The notes under the pieces are model-generated. The model was not told the DNA's origin. It did no database searches and saw only the letters and a program-made list of their open reading frames with translations. Source: Acidimicrobiaceae bacterium (GTDB taxonomy: Bacteria; Actinomycetota; Acidimicrobiia; Acidimicrobiales; Poriferisodalaceae). From it: DNA of 46,897 nucleotides. The stretch's first letter is position 1. Every line of letters starts with the position of its first letter. Where the stretch lies: the NCBI GenBank assembly GCA_002719335.1, contig PBHE01000041.1:1-46897 (forward strand), given 5' to 3'. Below, piece by piece: positions 8,449 to 16,947 of this stretch. Made by a program: the position numbers and the translations under genes.

Positions 8449-9122
8449 TGTTTGTAAAAATCTGTGGTGTCACCACCGAAGAGGATGCTTTGCTTGCCGT
8501 AGGAATGGGAGCTGACGCGTTGGGGTTCACCTTCGTGCCTGGATCATCGCGCCAAATCCGAACAGCGACAGCTAGAGACATCGTCCGCAGACTCCCCGGT
8601 GGAATACTGACCGTGGGGGTATTTAGAGATGAACTGAAAGAGAGAGTCGTTGAAGTTACCCATGAGGCCGGTCTTCAGGCCGCTCAACTTCACGGCAGAG
8701 AGTCCGCTAACGACAGTTCGTGGGTTGCACAACGAGTTCCGTACCTCATTAAAGCTTTCACAGCAGGTGATACCGCTATCGATCAACTCGACCACTATGC
8801 TGCCTCGGCGGTACTAGTTGACGCCCCAGACCCAGGTTCTGGCGAAGTTTTTGACTGGTCCATGCTTGATGGTCGCGAAAGAGGCCGACCGCTGATTCTC
8901 GCCGGTGGTCTACACCCCGGAAATGTCGCGCAAGCGGTCCGCACCGTACGGCCTTGGGGAGTGGACGTAGCCAGTGGAGTTGAATCTTCTGCTGGCACCA
9001 AAGACCCGATAAAGGTACGAGAGTTCGTTCTCAATGCTCGAAAGGCCGAAGCGGCCATGGAGCCGACAGGGGAGGAATTCGATCCTGATGCGCCACATCC
9101 CTACGACTGGCGTGACGAATGA
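8448..9122 (+). CDS. trpF: Phosphoribosylanthranilate isomerase
   Basis: A 224-residue TIM-barrel isomerase converting N-(5-phosphoribosyl)anthranilate to CdRP. The catalytic cysteine is in the N-terminal FVKICGVT, and the other blocks are GFTFVPGSSRQ, AAQLHG, VLVDAPDPGSGEVFDW (with the catalytic aspartate), LAGGLHPGNV and GVDVASGVE. A short acidic C-terminal extension (about 20 residues) follows the last barrel strand. It is directly coupled to trpC by a 1-nt overlap. TrpF acts on the product of TrpD, which is not encoded in this window. Confidence 0.95.
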   Translation: MFVKICGVTTEEDALLAVGMGADALGFTFVPGSSRQIRTATARDIVRRLPGGILTVGVFRDELKERVVEVTHEAGLQAAQLHGRESANDSSWVAQRVPYLIKAFTAGDTAIDQLDHYAASAVLVDAPDPGSGEVFDWSMLDGRERGRPLILAGGLHPGNVAQAVRTVRPWGVDVASGVESSAGTKDPIKVREFVLNARKAEAAMEPTGEEFDPDAPHPYDWRDE

Positions 9123-9143
9123 TGACCTCGACGATGCCACCGA

Positions 9144-9149
9144 TAGGTT
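9144..9149 (+). promoter_or_regulatory. Leaderless -10 element for trpB
   Basis: TAGGTT ends 6 nt before the trpB ATG (9156), and no ribosome binding site intervenes. This suggests that trpBA has its own leaderless promoter inside the trp cluster. Inferred from sequence only. Confidence 0.55.
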
Positions 9150-9155
9150 GAACCC

Positions 9156-10325
9156 ATGGTGATGGCCGACCCGAATGAGGAAGGACGTTTCGGTGAATTT
9201 GGGGGCCGTTTCGTCCCCGAAACGTTGATACCTGCATGCGAAGAGCTAGAGGCAGCTTTTCGGGAAGCTTGGCATGATCAAGCATTTGTGGAGGAATTCC
9301 ATCAAATCCTGACCGATTTTGGAGGTCGGCCCTCTGCACTCACTGAGTGTTACCGCCTATCGGAGCAGCTAGGAGTCAGGGTTCTTCTCAAACGAGAGGA
9401 TTTGAACCACACAGGGTCCCACAAGATCAACAACGTCATCGGGCAAGCCTTGCTTGCACGGCGCATGGGAAAGACTCGTTTGGTCGCAGAAACGGGCGCT
9501 GGACAGCACGGAGTTGCTACGGCTACCGCTGCCGCACTGCTGGACATGGAATGCAAGGTCTACATGGGTGAAGTCGATATGGCGCGACAAGAACTCAATG
9601 TTTTTCGCATGCAACTCCTAGGTGCTGAAGTGGAATCAGTTTCTTCGGGTAGTAAAACGCTGAAAGACGCGGTCAACGAAGCGCTGCGTGATTGGGTTGC
9701 CACAGTAGAAAACACTCATTATTGCCTTGGATCAGTGATGGGTCCCCACCCGTACCCATGGATGGTTCGCACTTTCCATCACATCATTGGCGATGAAGCT
9801 CATGAGCAATGTCTGTCGTTGATGCAACGAGTCCCTGATGTAGTTGTTGCTTGTGTCGGGGGAGGTAGCAACGCTGCTGGGATTTTCTCAGGGTTCGCTA
9901 ATACAGACGCCCGGCTGGTAGGGGTGGAGCCAGCGGGCGGTGCGGCTGTTGGGCGAGGTGTCCCCGGGGTGGTGCATGGGATGATTTCCTACCTTATGCA
10001 GGATGAGGATGGGCAGGTCCAAGAGGCTGAGTCTATTTCTGCTGGACTTGATTATCCCGGCGTTGGCCCCGAGCATGCTTACCTCGCTTCGATAGGTCGT
10101 GCCGAATACCCATCGGTGACTGATGAAGAGGTTGTCAAGGCGTTCCAGCGCCTTTCCCGTACCGAAGGAATTATCCCTGCGCTCGAATCTGCTCACGCTC
10201 TTGCATGGGTAATCCGTGAAGCAGCTTCGCTTCAAGGGCAAGTAGTCCTCTTGAACTTGTCCGGCCGTGGAGACAAAGACGTTGACCAGATGATGGATGT
10301 TTTGGGACCGGGAAAGGACCAGTGA
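9156..10325 (+). CDS. trpB: Tryptophan synthase beta chain
   Basis: A 389-residue PLP enzyme joining indole and serine to form tryptophan in the TrpA2B2 complex. The PLP lysine is in [17 protein letters not shown] and the phosphate-binding GGGSNAAG loop are present, and the length is typical of the canonical TrpB1 form. The ATG at 9156 lies 33 bp after trpF and is preceded by a TAGGTT element at the leaderless distance rather than a ribosome binding site. An ATG two codons downstream is a possible alternative. The stop overlaps the trpA start by 4 nt (GTGA). Confidence 0.97.
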   Translation: MVMADPNEEGRFGEFGGRFVPETLIPACEELEAAFREAWHDQAFVEEFHQILTDFGGRPSALTECYRLSEQLGVRVLLKREDLNHTGSHKINNVIGQALLARRMGKTRLVAETGAGQHGVATATAAALLDMECKVYMGEVDMARQELNVFRMQLLGAEVESVSSGSKTLKDAVNEALRDWVATVENTHYCLGSVMGPHPYPWMVRTFHHIIGDEAHEQCLSLMQRVPDVVVACVGGGSNAAGIFSGFANTDARLVGVEPAGGAAVGRGVPGVVHGMISYLMQDEDGQVQEAESISAGLDYPGVGPEHAYLASIGRAEYPSVTDEEVVKAFQRLSRTEGIIPALESAHALAWVIREAASLQGQVVLLNLSGRGDKDVDQMMDVLGPGKDQ

Positions 10326-11113
10326 GTTCGTCCTCGAAATTCGGCCGAATGGAAGGTTTTCTTCGGGACCGAAGAGACAGTGGGTCAAAGCTCTTGGTTG
10401 CCTACATCACTGGTGGGTATGAAGGTTGGGAGGCGGCTGTAGAAGCGGCGGCAGCTGGCGGAGCTGACGCGATTGAAATAGGGATTCCGTTTTCCGATCC
10501 GGTGATGGATGGGCCTGTAATTCAAAAAGCTAGCCAGGCAGCGTTAGATGCCGGCGCTTCACCAGGTTCGGTGTTATCGGCGGTGCCCAATCTGGACACG
10601 GGGGTGCCGCATGCAGTCATGACCTATTACAACTTGGCGCATCATGCCGGTCATGAAAGATTCGCCGCGACCTTGGCCAATTCAGCTATCGACGCGGCCA
10701 TTCTTCCCGATTTACCCCTTGTTGAATCGGGTCCCTGGCGGGAAGCAGCAGCCGTTGCCGGAATTGAGACGATCATGTTGGCTGCGCCCACCACCCCTGA
10801 GGAAAGACTTCCCGAGTTATGTGAAGCTTCCAAGGGATTTGTTTATGCAGTTGGACTACTTGGTGTCACGGGCGAACGAGCGAATCTTGCCTCAACGGCG
10901 ATCGAGATAGCCGGGCGTTGCAAACAAGTGACTGATAAGCCCGTCCTCACCGGAGTGGGTATTGGATCGCCCGAGCAGGCAGTGGAGGCTTGTTCCATTG
11001 CTGACGGAGTAATCATTGGGTCGGCTGTTGTTCGTCGGTTATTAGAAGGCGGGGGAGCGGAGGGAGTTGGAGAACTTGTCGCTTCCTATCGGAACGCACT
11101 TGATGCCGGCTGA
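10322..11113 (+). CDS. trpA: Tryptophan synthase alpha chain
   Basis: A 263-residue TIM-barrel subunit that cleaves indole-3-glycerol phosphate and channels indole to TrpB. The catalytic region [17 protein letters not shown] carries the conserved acidic residues, and [10 protein letters not shown] and [13 protein letters not shown] match the phosphate-binding loops. It starts at a GTG overlapping the trpB stop (GTGA), the classic coupled trpBA arrangement. Confidence 0.96.
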   Translation: MSSSSKFGRMEGFLRDRRDSGSKLLVAYITGGYEGWEAAVEAAAAGGADAIEIGIPFSDPVMDGPVIQKASQAALDAGASPGSVLSAVPNLDTGVPHAVMTYYNLAHHAGHERFAATLANSAIDAAILPDLPLVESGPWREAAAVAGIETIMLAAPTTPEERLPELCEASKGFVYAVGLLGVTGERANLASTAIEIAGRCKQVTDKPVLTGVGIGSPEQAVEACSIADGVIIGSAVVRRLLEGGGAEGVGELVASYRNALDAG

Positions 11114-11125
11114 AGCCGCGTATCA

Positions 11126-11488
11126 ATGACAGACGTGGTCCTCGACGAAGGTTGCGAGCTATGCGAAGCCGCCCGATTTACGCATTGGTACTACGAAGAT
11201 CAAGTTTGCTGGGTGGCTGATTGTGAGGCCTGTTCGACTCCTATGGTTGTCTGGAAATCTCACGGGACTGAGCCCGAAACCGGCGAGGTGGACTGGATGC
11301 TCGCACGTCTCACAGAAGCTGGGATGCATCGTTTCGGCGAAGGTATTGGTTCCGTAGACCGGACTATGCGACAGGTACCGGATCACTTTCATGCACATTT
11401 GCGCGATCCTCATTGGCTCGCTCGCCGTTGGACGGAGCCGCCTAGTAAATATTCTGGTGTTGGCGGCGCACGGCAGTTAGTTAAATGA
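11126..11488 (+). CDS. Small Cys/His-rich protein of unknown function
   Basis: A 120-residue soluble protein. The N-terminal half carries two CxxC pairs (CELCEAA near the start, then DCEACSTPMVVW), which could bind zinc or a metal cluster. The C-terminal half contains HFHAHLRDPHW, resembling the histidine triad of HIT proteins but without the rest of the fold being evident. It lies 12 nt after trpA with no ribosome binding site and is coupled by a 4-nt ATGA overlap to the cytochrome gene, so it may belong to the end of the trp operon or act with that cytochrome. Function not assigned. Confidence 0.65.
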   Translation: MTDVVLDEGCELCEAARFTHWYYEDQVCWVADCEACSTPMVVWKSHGTEPETGEVDWMLARLTEAGMHRFGEGIGSVDRTMRQVPDHFHAHLRDPHWLARRWTEPPSKYSGVGGARQLVK

Positions 11489-11853
11489 ACTGCTGGAGGC
11501 TTCAGGTGGGCTTGGTAGCCCTACTACTGGTTGGGCTCTGTGCCGGATGTGGTGATGGAACGGATTGGTCAGCGAGGGGTCCAACCGAAGAGGAATATGC
11601 TCCTGACGCGTTAGCGCTGGGTAGAACGGTTTACGGAGACAGCTGCGCTACTTGCCATGCGACGGATGGGTCTGGTGGCTTTGGGCCTAGTCTGCGCGGT
11701 AAGGGCCATAAATACACTTATGACGAGCAGCGCCAAATCATCGAACGAGGAAGACGCTCAATGCCCGGGTTCGGAGCCAGCCTCACAGAACAAGAAATTG
11801 ACGCTGTTCTCGCCCACGTAAGAGTGGGCGTTTTTGACGATTTCGGTGACTAA
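11485..11853 (+). CDS. Single-heme cytochrome c lipoprotein
   Basis: A 122-residue exported protein. A hydrophobic N-terminal segment ends in LCAGC, an acceptable though slightly atypical lipobox, so the mature protein is probably anchored to the outer face of the membrane. It then has one heme c motif, CATCH, with a GSGGFGPSLRGKGH segment and a distal methionine in SMPGFGASLT as the likely axial ligand, as in class I cytochromes c. It is probably an electron carrier to a terminal oxidase or other redox partner, which is not encoded nearby. The start overlaps the preceding gene by 4 nt. Confidence 0.85.
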   Translation: MNCWRLQVGLVALLLVGLCAGCGDGTDWSARGPTEEEYAPDALALGRTVYGDSCATCHATDGSGGFGPSLRGKGHKYTYDEQRQIIERGRRSMPGFGASLTEQEIDAVLAHVRVGVFDDFGD

Positions 11854-11892
11854 TTCTTTCTAGACATCGCCGGATCAGGAGCACGAAATCGC

Positions 11893-11898
11893 TATGTT
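11893..11898 (+). promoter_or_regulatory. Leaderless -10 element for bcp
   Basis: TATGTT ends 6 nt before the ATG at 11905, with no ribosome binding site. Inferred leaderless promoter serving bcp and probably the overlapping fabZ. Confidence 0.5.
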
Positions 11899-11904
11899 GG
11901 CTGA

Positions 11905-12360
11905 ATGCTGCAGCCAGGGGATCGAGCACCCGCTTTCACTCTTTTCGATCAGTACCAACATAAATGGCGCTTAACAGATCAACGCAATCGACGGGTAGCG
12001 CTGTTTTTTTACCCAAAGGCCAATACCGGAGGATGCACTTTACAGGCTTGCGGTTTACGCGATATTGCGTCACAAGTTAACAACGTTCAAATCGCAGGAA
12101 TCAGTCCAGATAGCCCCGAAACGCAAGCGGCGTGGGATGGTACGCACCAATTTGGCTTTCCGCTCTTATCTGACCCCAATCACAAAATCGCCACAAAATA
12201 TCGAGCTTGGGGACCCAAAAAACTTTATGGTCGCGAGTATGAAGGGATACTGCGGTCGCTTTTCCTCATCTCCCCTTCGGGTCGCATTGAGCATGTTTGG
12301 ATGAAAATTTCCCCAAAGGCCACCCCACAGGAGTTAACCATGGCGTTGGAGGATAGTTAA
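11905..12360 (+). CDS. bcp: Thiol peroxidase, Bcp/PrxQ family
   Basis: A 151-residue peroxiredoxin that reduces hydrogen and organic peroxides using thioredoxin-type reductants. The peroxidatic Cys44 lies in NTGGCTLQAC and the resolving Cys49 is five residues on, the arrangement of the atypical 2-Cys PrxQ type; the usual TPGC is TGGC here. The fold is complete through SPSGRIEHVW. The stop overlaps the fabZ start by 1 nt (TAATG), so the two are co-translated. Confidence 0.92.
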   Translation: MLQPGDRAPAFTLFDQYQHKWRLTDQRNRRVALFFYPKANTGGCTLQACGLRDIASQVNNVQIAGISPDSPETQAAWDGTHQFGFPLLSDPNHKIATKYRAWGPKKLYGREYEGILRSLFLISPSGRIEHVWMKISPKATPQELTMALEDS

Positions 12361-12797
12361 TGAGTCAATACCCCAACCCGGCTGACCTTCTGGCACACCG
12401 GCCTCCGTTTCTCTTTTGCGACGAAATAACAGAGTTGGAGCCCGGGGTTTCGTGCACTGCCCTATGGCACTTGACGGGAAATGAGACGTTCTTCGCGGGC
12501 CACTTTCCAGGTAGACCCACCCTGCCCGGAGTGTTGATAGTTGAGGCCTTAGCGCAGACTGCTGGGTTAGCAGCGCTCAGCAGCGAGGACTTCGAAGGAA
12601 AATTACCGCTTTTCGGGGGTATCGATAAGGCGCGTTTTCGCCGCCAAGTTGTTCCCGGTGACACGCTAACTTTGACGGCGAAACTTGGACGGATGTCAAG
12701 AATGGCCGGCAAAGCAACGGGAACAGCATCTGTGAGCGGTGAAACAGCCTGTCAAGTGGAGATGATGTTTGTCATCGCCGACGCGGCCGACCTTTAA
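12360..12797 (+). CDS. fabZ: 3-hydroxyacyl-ACP dehydratase, FabZ type
   Basis: A 145-residue hot-dog-fold dehydratase that removes water from 3-hydroxyacyl-ACP in each elongation cycle. The active-site block GHFPGRPTLPG with its histidine, followed by VEALAQTAG with the catalytic glutamate, is intact, as is the N-terminal LLAHRPPFLF. It is separated from the convergent fabD-H-G-acpP-F operon by azlCD and translationally coupled to bcp, so the elongation genes are split between two strands. It probably completes the same type II system. Confidence 0.92.
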   Translation: MSQYPNPADLLAHRPPFLFCDEITELEPGVSCTALWHLTGNETFFAGHFPGRPTLPGVLIVEALAQTAGLAALSSEDFEGKLPLFGGIDKARFRRQVVPGDTLTLTAKLGRMSRMAGKATGTASVSGETACQVEMMFVIADAADL

Positions 12798-12815
12798 GGC
12801 ACCGGATGTGGCGAG

Positions 12816-13499
12816 GTGGGTAACCGTCTGAAACTGTTTTGGGCTCGCGACCATCGACGAGATGGTGTTCTTCTAGGAGCAGCTGTCGGAATCTTCGGAG
12901 TGACTTTCGGGGTCCTCGCCGCTGCCTCAGGTCTTTCGGCTTTGAAGGCCACGGCGATGTCGCTACTTGTCTTCACAGGAGCCTCCCAATTCGCGGCATT
13001 AGGAATTGTCAGCTCAGGAGGCGATCCACTATCCGCTCTAGGGACAGCGCTTTTACTTGCTGCTCGTAACGGCGTGTATGCGCTCTCGATCTCTGAAGTA
13101 CTTCCAACAAATCGAGTGCGGCGCTTGGCCGCTGCACAACTTGTCATCGATGAGACAGCGGCTATGAGTACTTCACAGCCGGCAATGGAGGAGTCTCGGG
13201 AAGCTTTCTGGATAACGGGAATATCTGTTTTCGTTTTTTGGAATGCAGGAACCTTGATCGGGGTGTTGGTAGGAGAGGTGGTGGGTGATCCACTCTCTTG
13301 GGGATTAGACGCAGCATTTCCCGCCGGTTTTTTTGCGCTGTTGTTGCCGCATCTGTCGAACACAAGAAAGAGAGTCGCGGCTCTGCTTGGCGCGGGGATT
13401 GCTGTAATCGGCATTCCACTTCTTCCCCGAGGACTTCCGGTACTAGCAGCGGGGCTCGGGGCTGTGATAGCGGCAACCGCCGGTGGCAATAAACGATGA
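12816..13499 (+). CDS. azlC: Branched-chain amino acid exporter, large subunit (AzlC family)
   Basis: A 227-residue integral membrane protein of the AzlC family. The early segment GAAVGIFGVTFGVLAAASGLS, the FTGASQFAALG block and several further hydrophobic helices are characteristic. AzlC pairs with AzlD to export branched-chain amino acids and analogues across the plasma membrane. It begins with a GTG at 12816, 18 bp after fabZ, and is followed directly by its partner, with a 17-nt overlap if the upstream azlD start is used. Confidence 0.88.
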   Translation: MGNRLKLFWARDHRRDGVLLGAAVGIFGVTFGVLAAASGLSALKATAMSLLVFTGASQFAALGIVSSGGDPLSALGTALLLAARNGVYALSISEVLPTNRVRRLAAAQLVIDETAAMSTSQPAMEESREAFWITGISVFVFWNAGTLIGVLVGEVVGDPLSWGLDAAFPAGFFALLLPHLSNTRKRVAALLGAGIAVIGIPLLPRGLPVLAAGLGAVIAATAGGNKR

Positions 13500-13809
13500 G
13501 CTTCCAGCAGTGAGTTGGCTAATGATTCTTGGCCTTGCCGGCGGATGCTATTTCTTCAAGATCGGTGGGCTTATAGCTGCTGACGTAACGCGACCCACTC
13601 CGAGGCTGTACCGATTGTTAAGTGATCTCACTCCGGCAGTCTTGGCGGGGTTAATCGTTGTGCAAGCGTTCGATGGTGGGGGAACGCTTGAGATTGGTGC
13701 GAATACGGCCGGTCTTTTTGTGGGCGCCTTAGCCGCGTGGTGGAGAGCCCCATTCGCTGTAGTCCTCGTGCTTGCTGCTGCTGCGACTGCAGGACTTCGA
13801 CTGTTATGA
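13483..13809 (+). CDS. azlD: Branched-chain amino acid exporter, small subunit (AzlD family)
   Basis: A small membrane protein of 108 residues with four hydrophobic segments, as expected for AzlD, the partner of AzlC. The frame allows a GTG at 13483, overlapping azlC by 17 nt, or a GTG at 13510 just after the azlC stop; neither has a good ribosome binding site, so the start is uncertain. Its stop is 11 bp from the end of the convergent fabF. Confidence 0.85.
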   Translation: MAINDELPAVSWLMILGLAGGCYFFKIGGLIAADVTRPTPRLYRLLSDLTPAVLAGLIVVQAFDGGGTLEIGANTAGLFVGALAAWWRAPFAVVLVLAAAATAGLRLL

Positions 13810-13820
13810 AAGTAGACGCC

Positions 13821-15002
13821 TTAGGTATTAACTGGAGCGAGAATTACACAACCGTTGTGCCCCCCGAACCCGAAGGAATTCGACATGGAAGGACCGGGTT
13901 CCCAATCTTGAGGAGCGCCTGCGACCAAGTTGATGTCGGGGAGTTCGGGATCAGGGTTAGTGAACCCAGCGGTGGGCGGGATTTGCCGTCGGTCAAATGA
14001 GAGAAGAATAGACGTCGCTTCTAAAGCACCGGCAGCACCTAGGGCGTGACCAGTAACTCCTTTTGTGGAAGTAACTGGGGGCCCGTTTTCTCCGAATACC
14101 TTGGACAGAGCCTCAGCTTCAGCCGCATCGTTGAGAGGGGTTGAAGTTCCGTGAGCGTTCACGTAACAGATTTCGTTGCTGGTGAGCCCGGCATCCTCGA
14201 TCGCCAATTGCATGCAGCTGGCGGCGCCATTTCCACCTGGTGCCGGAGCTGTGATGTGGTGTGCGTCGGCATTGGATCCCGACCCAAGAATTTCACCATA
14301 GATATGAGCGTCCCTCGCTTGAGCAGATTCCATTTCCTCAAGAATCAGAGTCGCTGAGCCCTCGGTCATCATGAAGCCATCGCGATCGCGATCGAATGGC
14401 ATCGATTTACCTGACGATGACAACGCGGTCATGTTCCTAAAACCCGCCATCCCTACTGGCGACATCACCGATTCAGCACCACCGGACACGATCACATCTG
14501 CGTAGCCCATCTGGATGAGGCGAGTGGCGTACCCCAAGGCATGAGTGCTTGCTGCACATGCGGTGGTGATGGTTTCGTTAGGCCCGTGTAACCCGAAGCG
14601 CATGGAAATCGCTGCTCCCGGAGCGTTGGGCATGATCATGGGGACCATGAAAGGCGATACGCGACGGGCGCCTTTGCGGTCAAGAACGAGTACCTGCTCC
14701 TCGAACGTTTGAAGCCCCCCGACTCCGGTTGCATAGATCACGCCGCACCGCGCTGGATCCGCGGTTAGCCCACCGGCATCTTCTAGAGCCATCATGGCAG
14801 TCGCTGTGGCCATTTGCTCGGAGCGGTCTGCGCGCCGAGCCTGTTTAGGGTTGTCGTAGTAAGCGAGAGGGTCAAAATCGTGGATGCGTCGTTCGCCTTC
14901 AGGTGCGGCGGAGTTCAATCCATCCCAAAACGCGTCTAACCCTGTTCCGGCGCAGGAAACAACCCCAAGACCGACGATCGCGACCCTGCGCCTTTCGCTC
15001 AC
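13821..15002 (-). CDS. fabF: 3-oxoacyl-ACP synthase II
   Basis: A 393-residue thiolase-fold condensing enzyme that elongates acyl-ACP with malonyl-ACP. The catalytic cysteine is in [12 protein letters not shown], and the two histidines are in [11 protein letters not shown] and [11 protein letters not shown], the full Cys-His-His triad of KAS I/II. It starts at a GTG that overlaps the acpP stop (GTGA) and is the last gene of the fabD-fabH-fabG-acpP-fabF operon. Confidence 0.96.
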   Translation of the reverse strand: MSERRRVAIVGLGVVSCAGTGLDAFWDGLNSAAPEGERRIHDFDPLAYYDNPKQARRADRSEQMATATAMMALEDAGGLTADPARCGVIYATGVGGLQTFEEQVLVLDRKGARRVSPFMVPMIMPNAPGAAISMRFGLHGPNETITTACAASTHALGYATRLIQMGYADVIVSGGAESVMSPVGMAGFRNMTALSSSGKSMPFDRDRDGFMMTEGSATLILEEMESAQARDAHIYGEILGSGSNADAHHITAPAPGGNGAASCMQLAIEDAGLTSNEICYVNAHGTSTPLNDAAEAEALSKVFGENGPPVTSTKGVTGHALGAAGALEATSILLSFDRRQIPPTAGFTNPDPELPDINLVAGAPQDWEPGPSMSNSFGFGGHNGCVILAPVNT

Positions 15003-15232
15003 AGTTTTGACTCAACCAGCGCCAATGCGTCGGCGACTGTGGCCACGTCGGAGAGTTCTTCCTCCTCGACGCTGATATCGAATTCTTCTTCAAGGGCCAT
15101 CACTAGTTCAACTAGGTCAAGGCTGTCTGCATCGAGGTCGTCTGCAAAGTTCGCTTCTGGAGTAATAGCGGAAGCGTCCACTGCTAGCACCTCCACGGCG
15201 CATTTCTTGAATCGCTCGAGGTTGTCACTCAT
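14999..15232 (-). CDS. acpP: Acyl carrier protein
   Basis: A 77-residue acidic protein carrying acyl chains on a 4'-phosphopantetheine arm attached to the serine in [10 protein letters not shown]. Length and helical pattern are those of a type II fatty-acid synthase ACP. An AAGGA ribosome binding site precedes the ATG at 15232. It lies 49 bp after fabG and overlaps fabF by 4 nt, so it belongs to the fab operon. Confidence 0.96.
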   Translation of the reverse strand: MSDNLERFKKCAVEVLAVDASAITPEANFADDLDADSLDLVELVMALEEEFDISVEEEELSDVATVADALALVESKL

Positions 15233-15281
15233 TGAGGTATTCCTTGTGTCATGGGACTGTGGGAAGTGTAGAGGCTTGGGG

Positions 15282-15995
15282 TCAATGCCCCATGCCTAGA
15301 CCGCCATCTACTGGAATCACAGCGCCTGTTATATAAGCGCCTGATTCTGAAGCGAGAAACCTAATCATTTCAGCAATTTCCTCTGGTTGAGCTACACGGC
15401 CTAGAGGCACCTGGTTGGTGATAGCGGTTCGTTGTTCTTCACTCAAAGATGCCAACATGTCTGTCGCCACGGGACCAGGAGCCACAACATTGGCGGTGAT
15501 GTTTCGAGAACCCAGTTCGCGGGCCATCGACCGAGCCAAGCCGATTAGCCCGGCCTTGCTAGCGGCGTAGTTGACTTGACCAGCGGCGCCTAAAAGACCG
15601 ACTACCGAAGAAATGAAGATGAGCCGACCCCAACGGGCCCTCAACATAGGGCGTGCTGCTCTACGAGCCATACGGTAAGCACCCGTCAGGTTGGTGTCGA
15701 CGACCTCGGAAAAATCATCATCTGACATCCGGAGGAGTAGTTGGTCTCGGGTAATCCCAGCGTTCGCGACTAACACCTCGACAGCGCCAAGTTCTGCTTC
15801 GATGACTTCGAAGGCGCCGTCAACGGCATCGCTATCAGTTTGATCACATGCCACAGCGAAGATTCGGTCATCAACGGTGTCAGGGTTCCGAGAAGTTATG
15901 GCGACTCGATGTCCAGCGTCAGCGAACAGCTTCGCGGAGGCCAAACCGATACCTCGATTACCGCCCGTGACAAGCACCGTTCGAGGTTCTGTCAT
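15282..15995 (-). CDS. fabG: 3-oxoacyl-ACP reductase
   Basis: A 237-residue classical short-chain dehydrogenase that reduces 3-oxoacyl-ACP with NADPH. It shows the cofactor motif TGGNRGIG, the NAG motif (VANAGIT), catalytic Ser in FISSVVG and YAASK with catalytic Tyr and Lys. The ATG at 15995 overlaps the fabH stop (ATGA); the frame is open 12 nt further but that extension is not needed. Confidence 0.95.
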   Translation of the reverse strand: MTEPRTVLVTGGNRGIGLASAKLFADAGHRVAITSRNPDTVDDRIFAVACDQTDSDAVDGAFEVIEAELGAVEVLVANAGITRDQLLLRMSDDDFSEVVDTNLTGAYRMARRAARPMLRARWGRLIFISSVVGLLGAAGQVNYAASKAGLIGLARSMARELGSRNITANVVAPGPVATDMLASLSEEQRTAITNQVPLGRVAQPEEIAEMIRFLASESGAYITGAVIPVDGGLGMGH

Positions 15996-16936
15996 TTGCC
16001 ATCCCACGTGAGTACCGCCGCGGCAGATGTCATTCCAGCGCCGAAACCGACAAGTAGCAGGCGATCACCCTTTTTCACTCGCCCCGCGCTCAATGCGTCC
16101 TCAAGGGCGAGAGGGATCGAAGCAGAGGATGTGTTTCCGGTTCGATGAATCACCATCGAAGTTTTTTCGTAGGGAATGCCAAGCCGCTTGCAAGATGCTT
16201 CGACAATTCGAACGTTGGCCTGATGGGGGATAACTATGTCAATGTCTGCTGCGGACATCTCAGCCATTTCAAGTGACTGTCGAGCAGCGTGTTCCATCGC
16301 AAGAACCGCGTTTTTGAAGATTGATTGTCCGGACATTTCAATCGTTGCGTCGAAGTCACAATAAAGCGATTCCTCTAGCGCGCCATTGCTGTCGACATGC
16401 CACCCGTGAAGGTCCCCGGGGCCTTCAGTCCTTTCGATCACGGCAGCGCCCGCTCCATCAGCGAAGAGAATGCAAGTGCCTCTGTCGGTCCAATCGGTCA
16501 TCCGTGAGAGGGTTTCAGCGCCGATTACCAAGACGCGATGGTGACCTAGGTTGATGAATCCGTGAGCCGCAATAAGCCCGTAAACGAATCCTGAGCAGGC
16601 CGCATTGAGGTCCATGGCTCCACAGCTGAGACCAAGTAGCTCCTGAACTGTGGAGGCTGTTGCTGGGACGCGTCGGTCGGGGCTAGTGGTCGCGAGGATC
16701 AGTAAGTCAATTGTTGCCGGATCAATGCCGGAACGTTCGATAGCGACTCGTCCGGCTTCAGCAGCGAGACCAGCAGTGGTGCCGCCGATTCGACGTTCGT
16801 GAATTCCGGTCCGTTCAAGAATCCATTCGTGGGTGGTGTCGACCATCTTCGCAAGATCGTGGTTAGTTAAAACTTTGTCGGGAAGCGCTGTCCCTAAAGC
16901 CAGCATTCGTGCGCCGGTTACAGAGTGTGAAGTCAT
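15992..16936 (-). CDS. fabH: 3-oxoacyl-ACP synthase III
   Basis: A 314-residue initiating condensing enzyme joining an acyl-CoA primer to malonyl-ACP. The KAS III triad is visible: Cys in LNAACSGFVYG, His in VIPHQANVRI and Asn in HRTGNTSSASIP. The ATG at 16936 is preferred over the more upstream in-frame codon at 16966, which would overlap the fabD stop; from 16936 there are 11 nt between the genes. Primer preference (straight or branched) cannot be read from this. Confidence 0.95.
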   Translation of the reverse strand: MTSHSVTGARMLALGTALPDKVLTNHDLAKMVDTTHEWILERTGIHERRIGGTTAGLAAEAGRVAIERSGIDPATIDLLILATTSPDRRVPATASTVQELLGLSCGAMDLNAACSGFVYGLIAAHGFINLGHHRVLVIGAETLSRMTDWTDRGTCILFADGAGAAVIERTEGPGDLHGWHVDSNGALEESLYCDFDATIEMSGQSIFKNAVLAMEHAARQSLEMAEMSAADIDIVIPHQANVRIVEASCKRLGIPYEKTSMVIHRTGNTSSASIPLALEDALSAGRVKKGDRLLLVGFGAGMTSAAAVLTWDGK

Positions 16937-16947
16937 GTTCTCTCGCT

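Noticed and set aside
12794-13489. A 231-residue minus-strand frame, Ala/Pro/Ser-rich
   Set aside because: It mirrors azlC, which has clear membrane helices and a partner gene; this composition is typical of a shadow frame.
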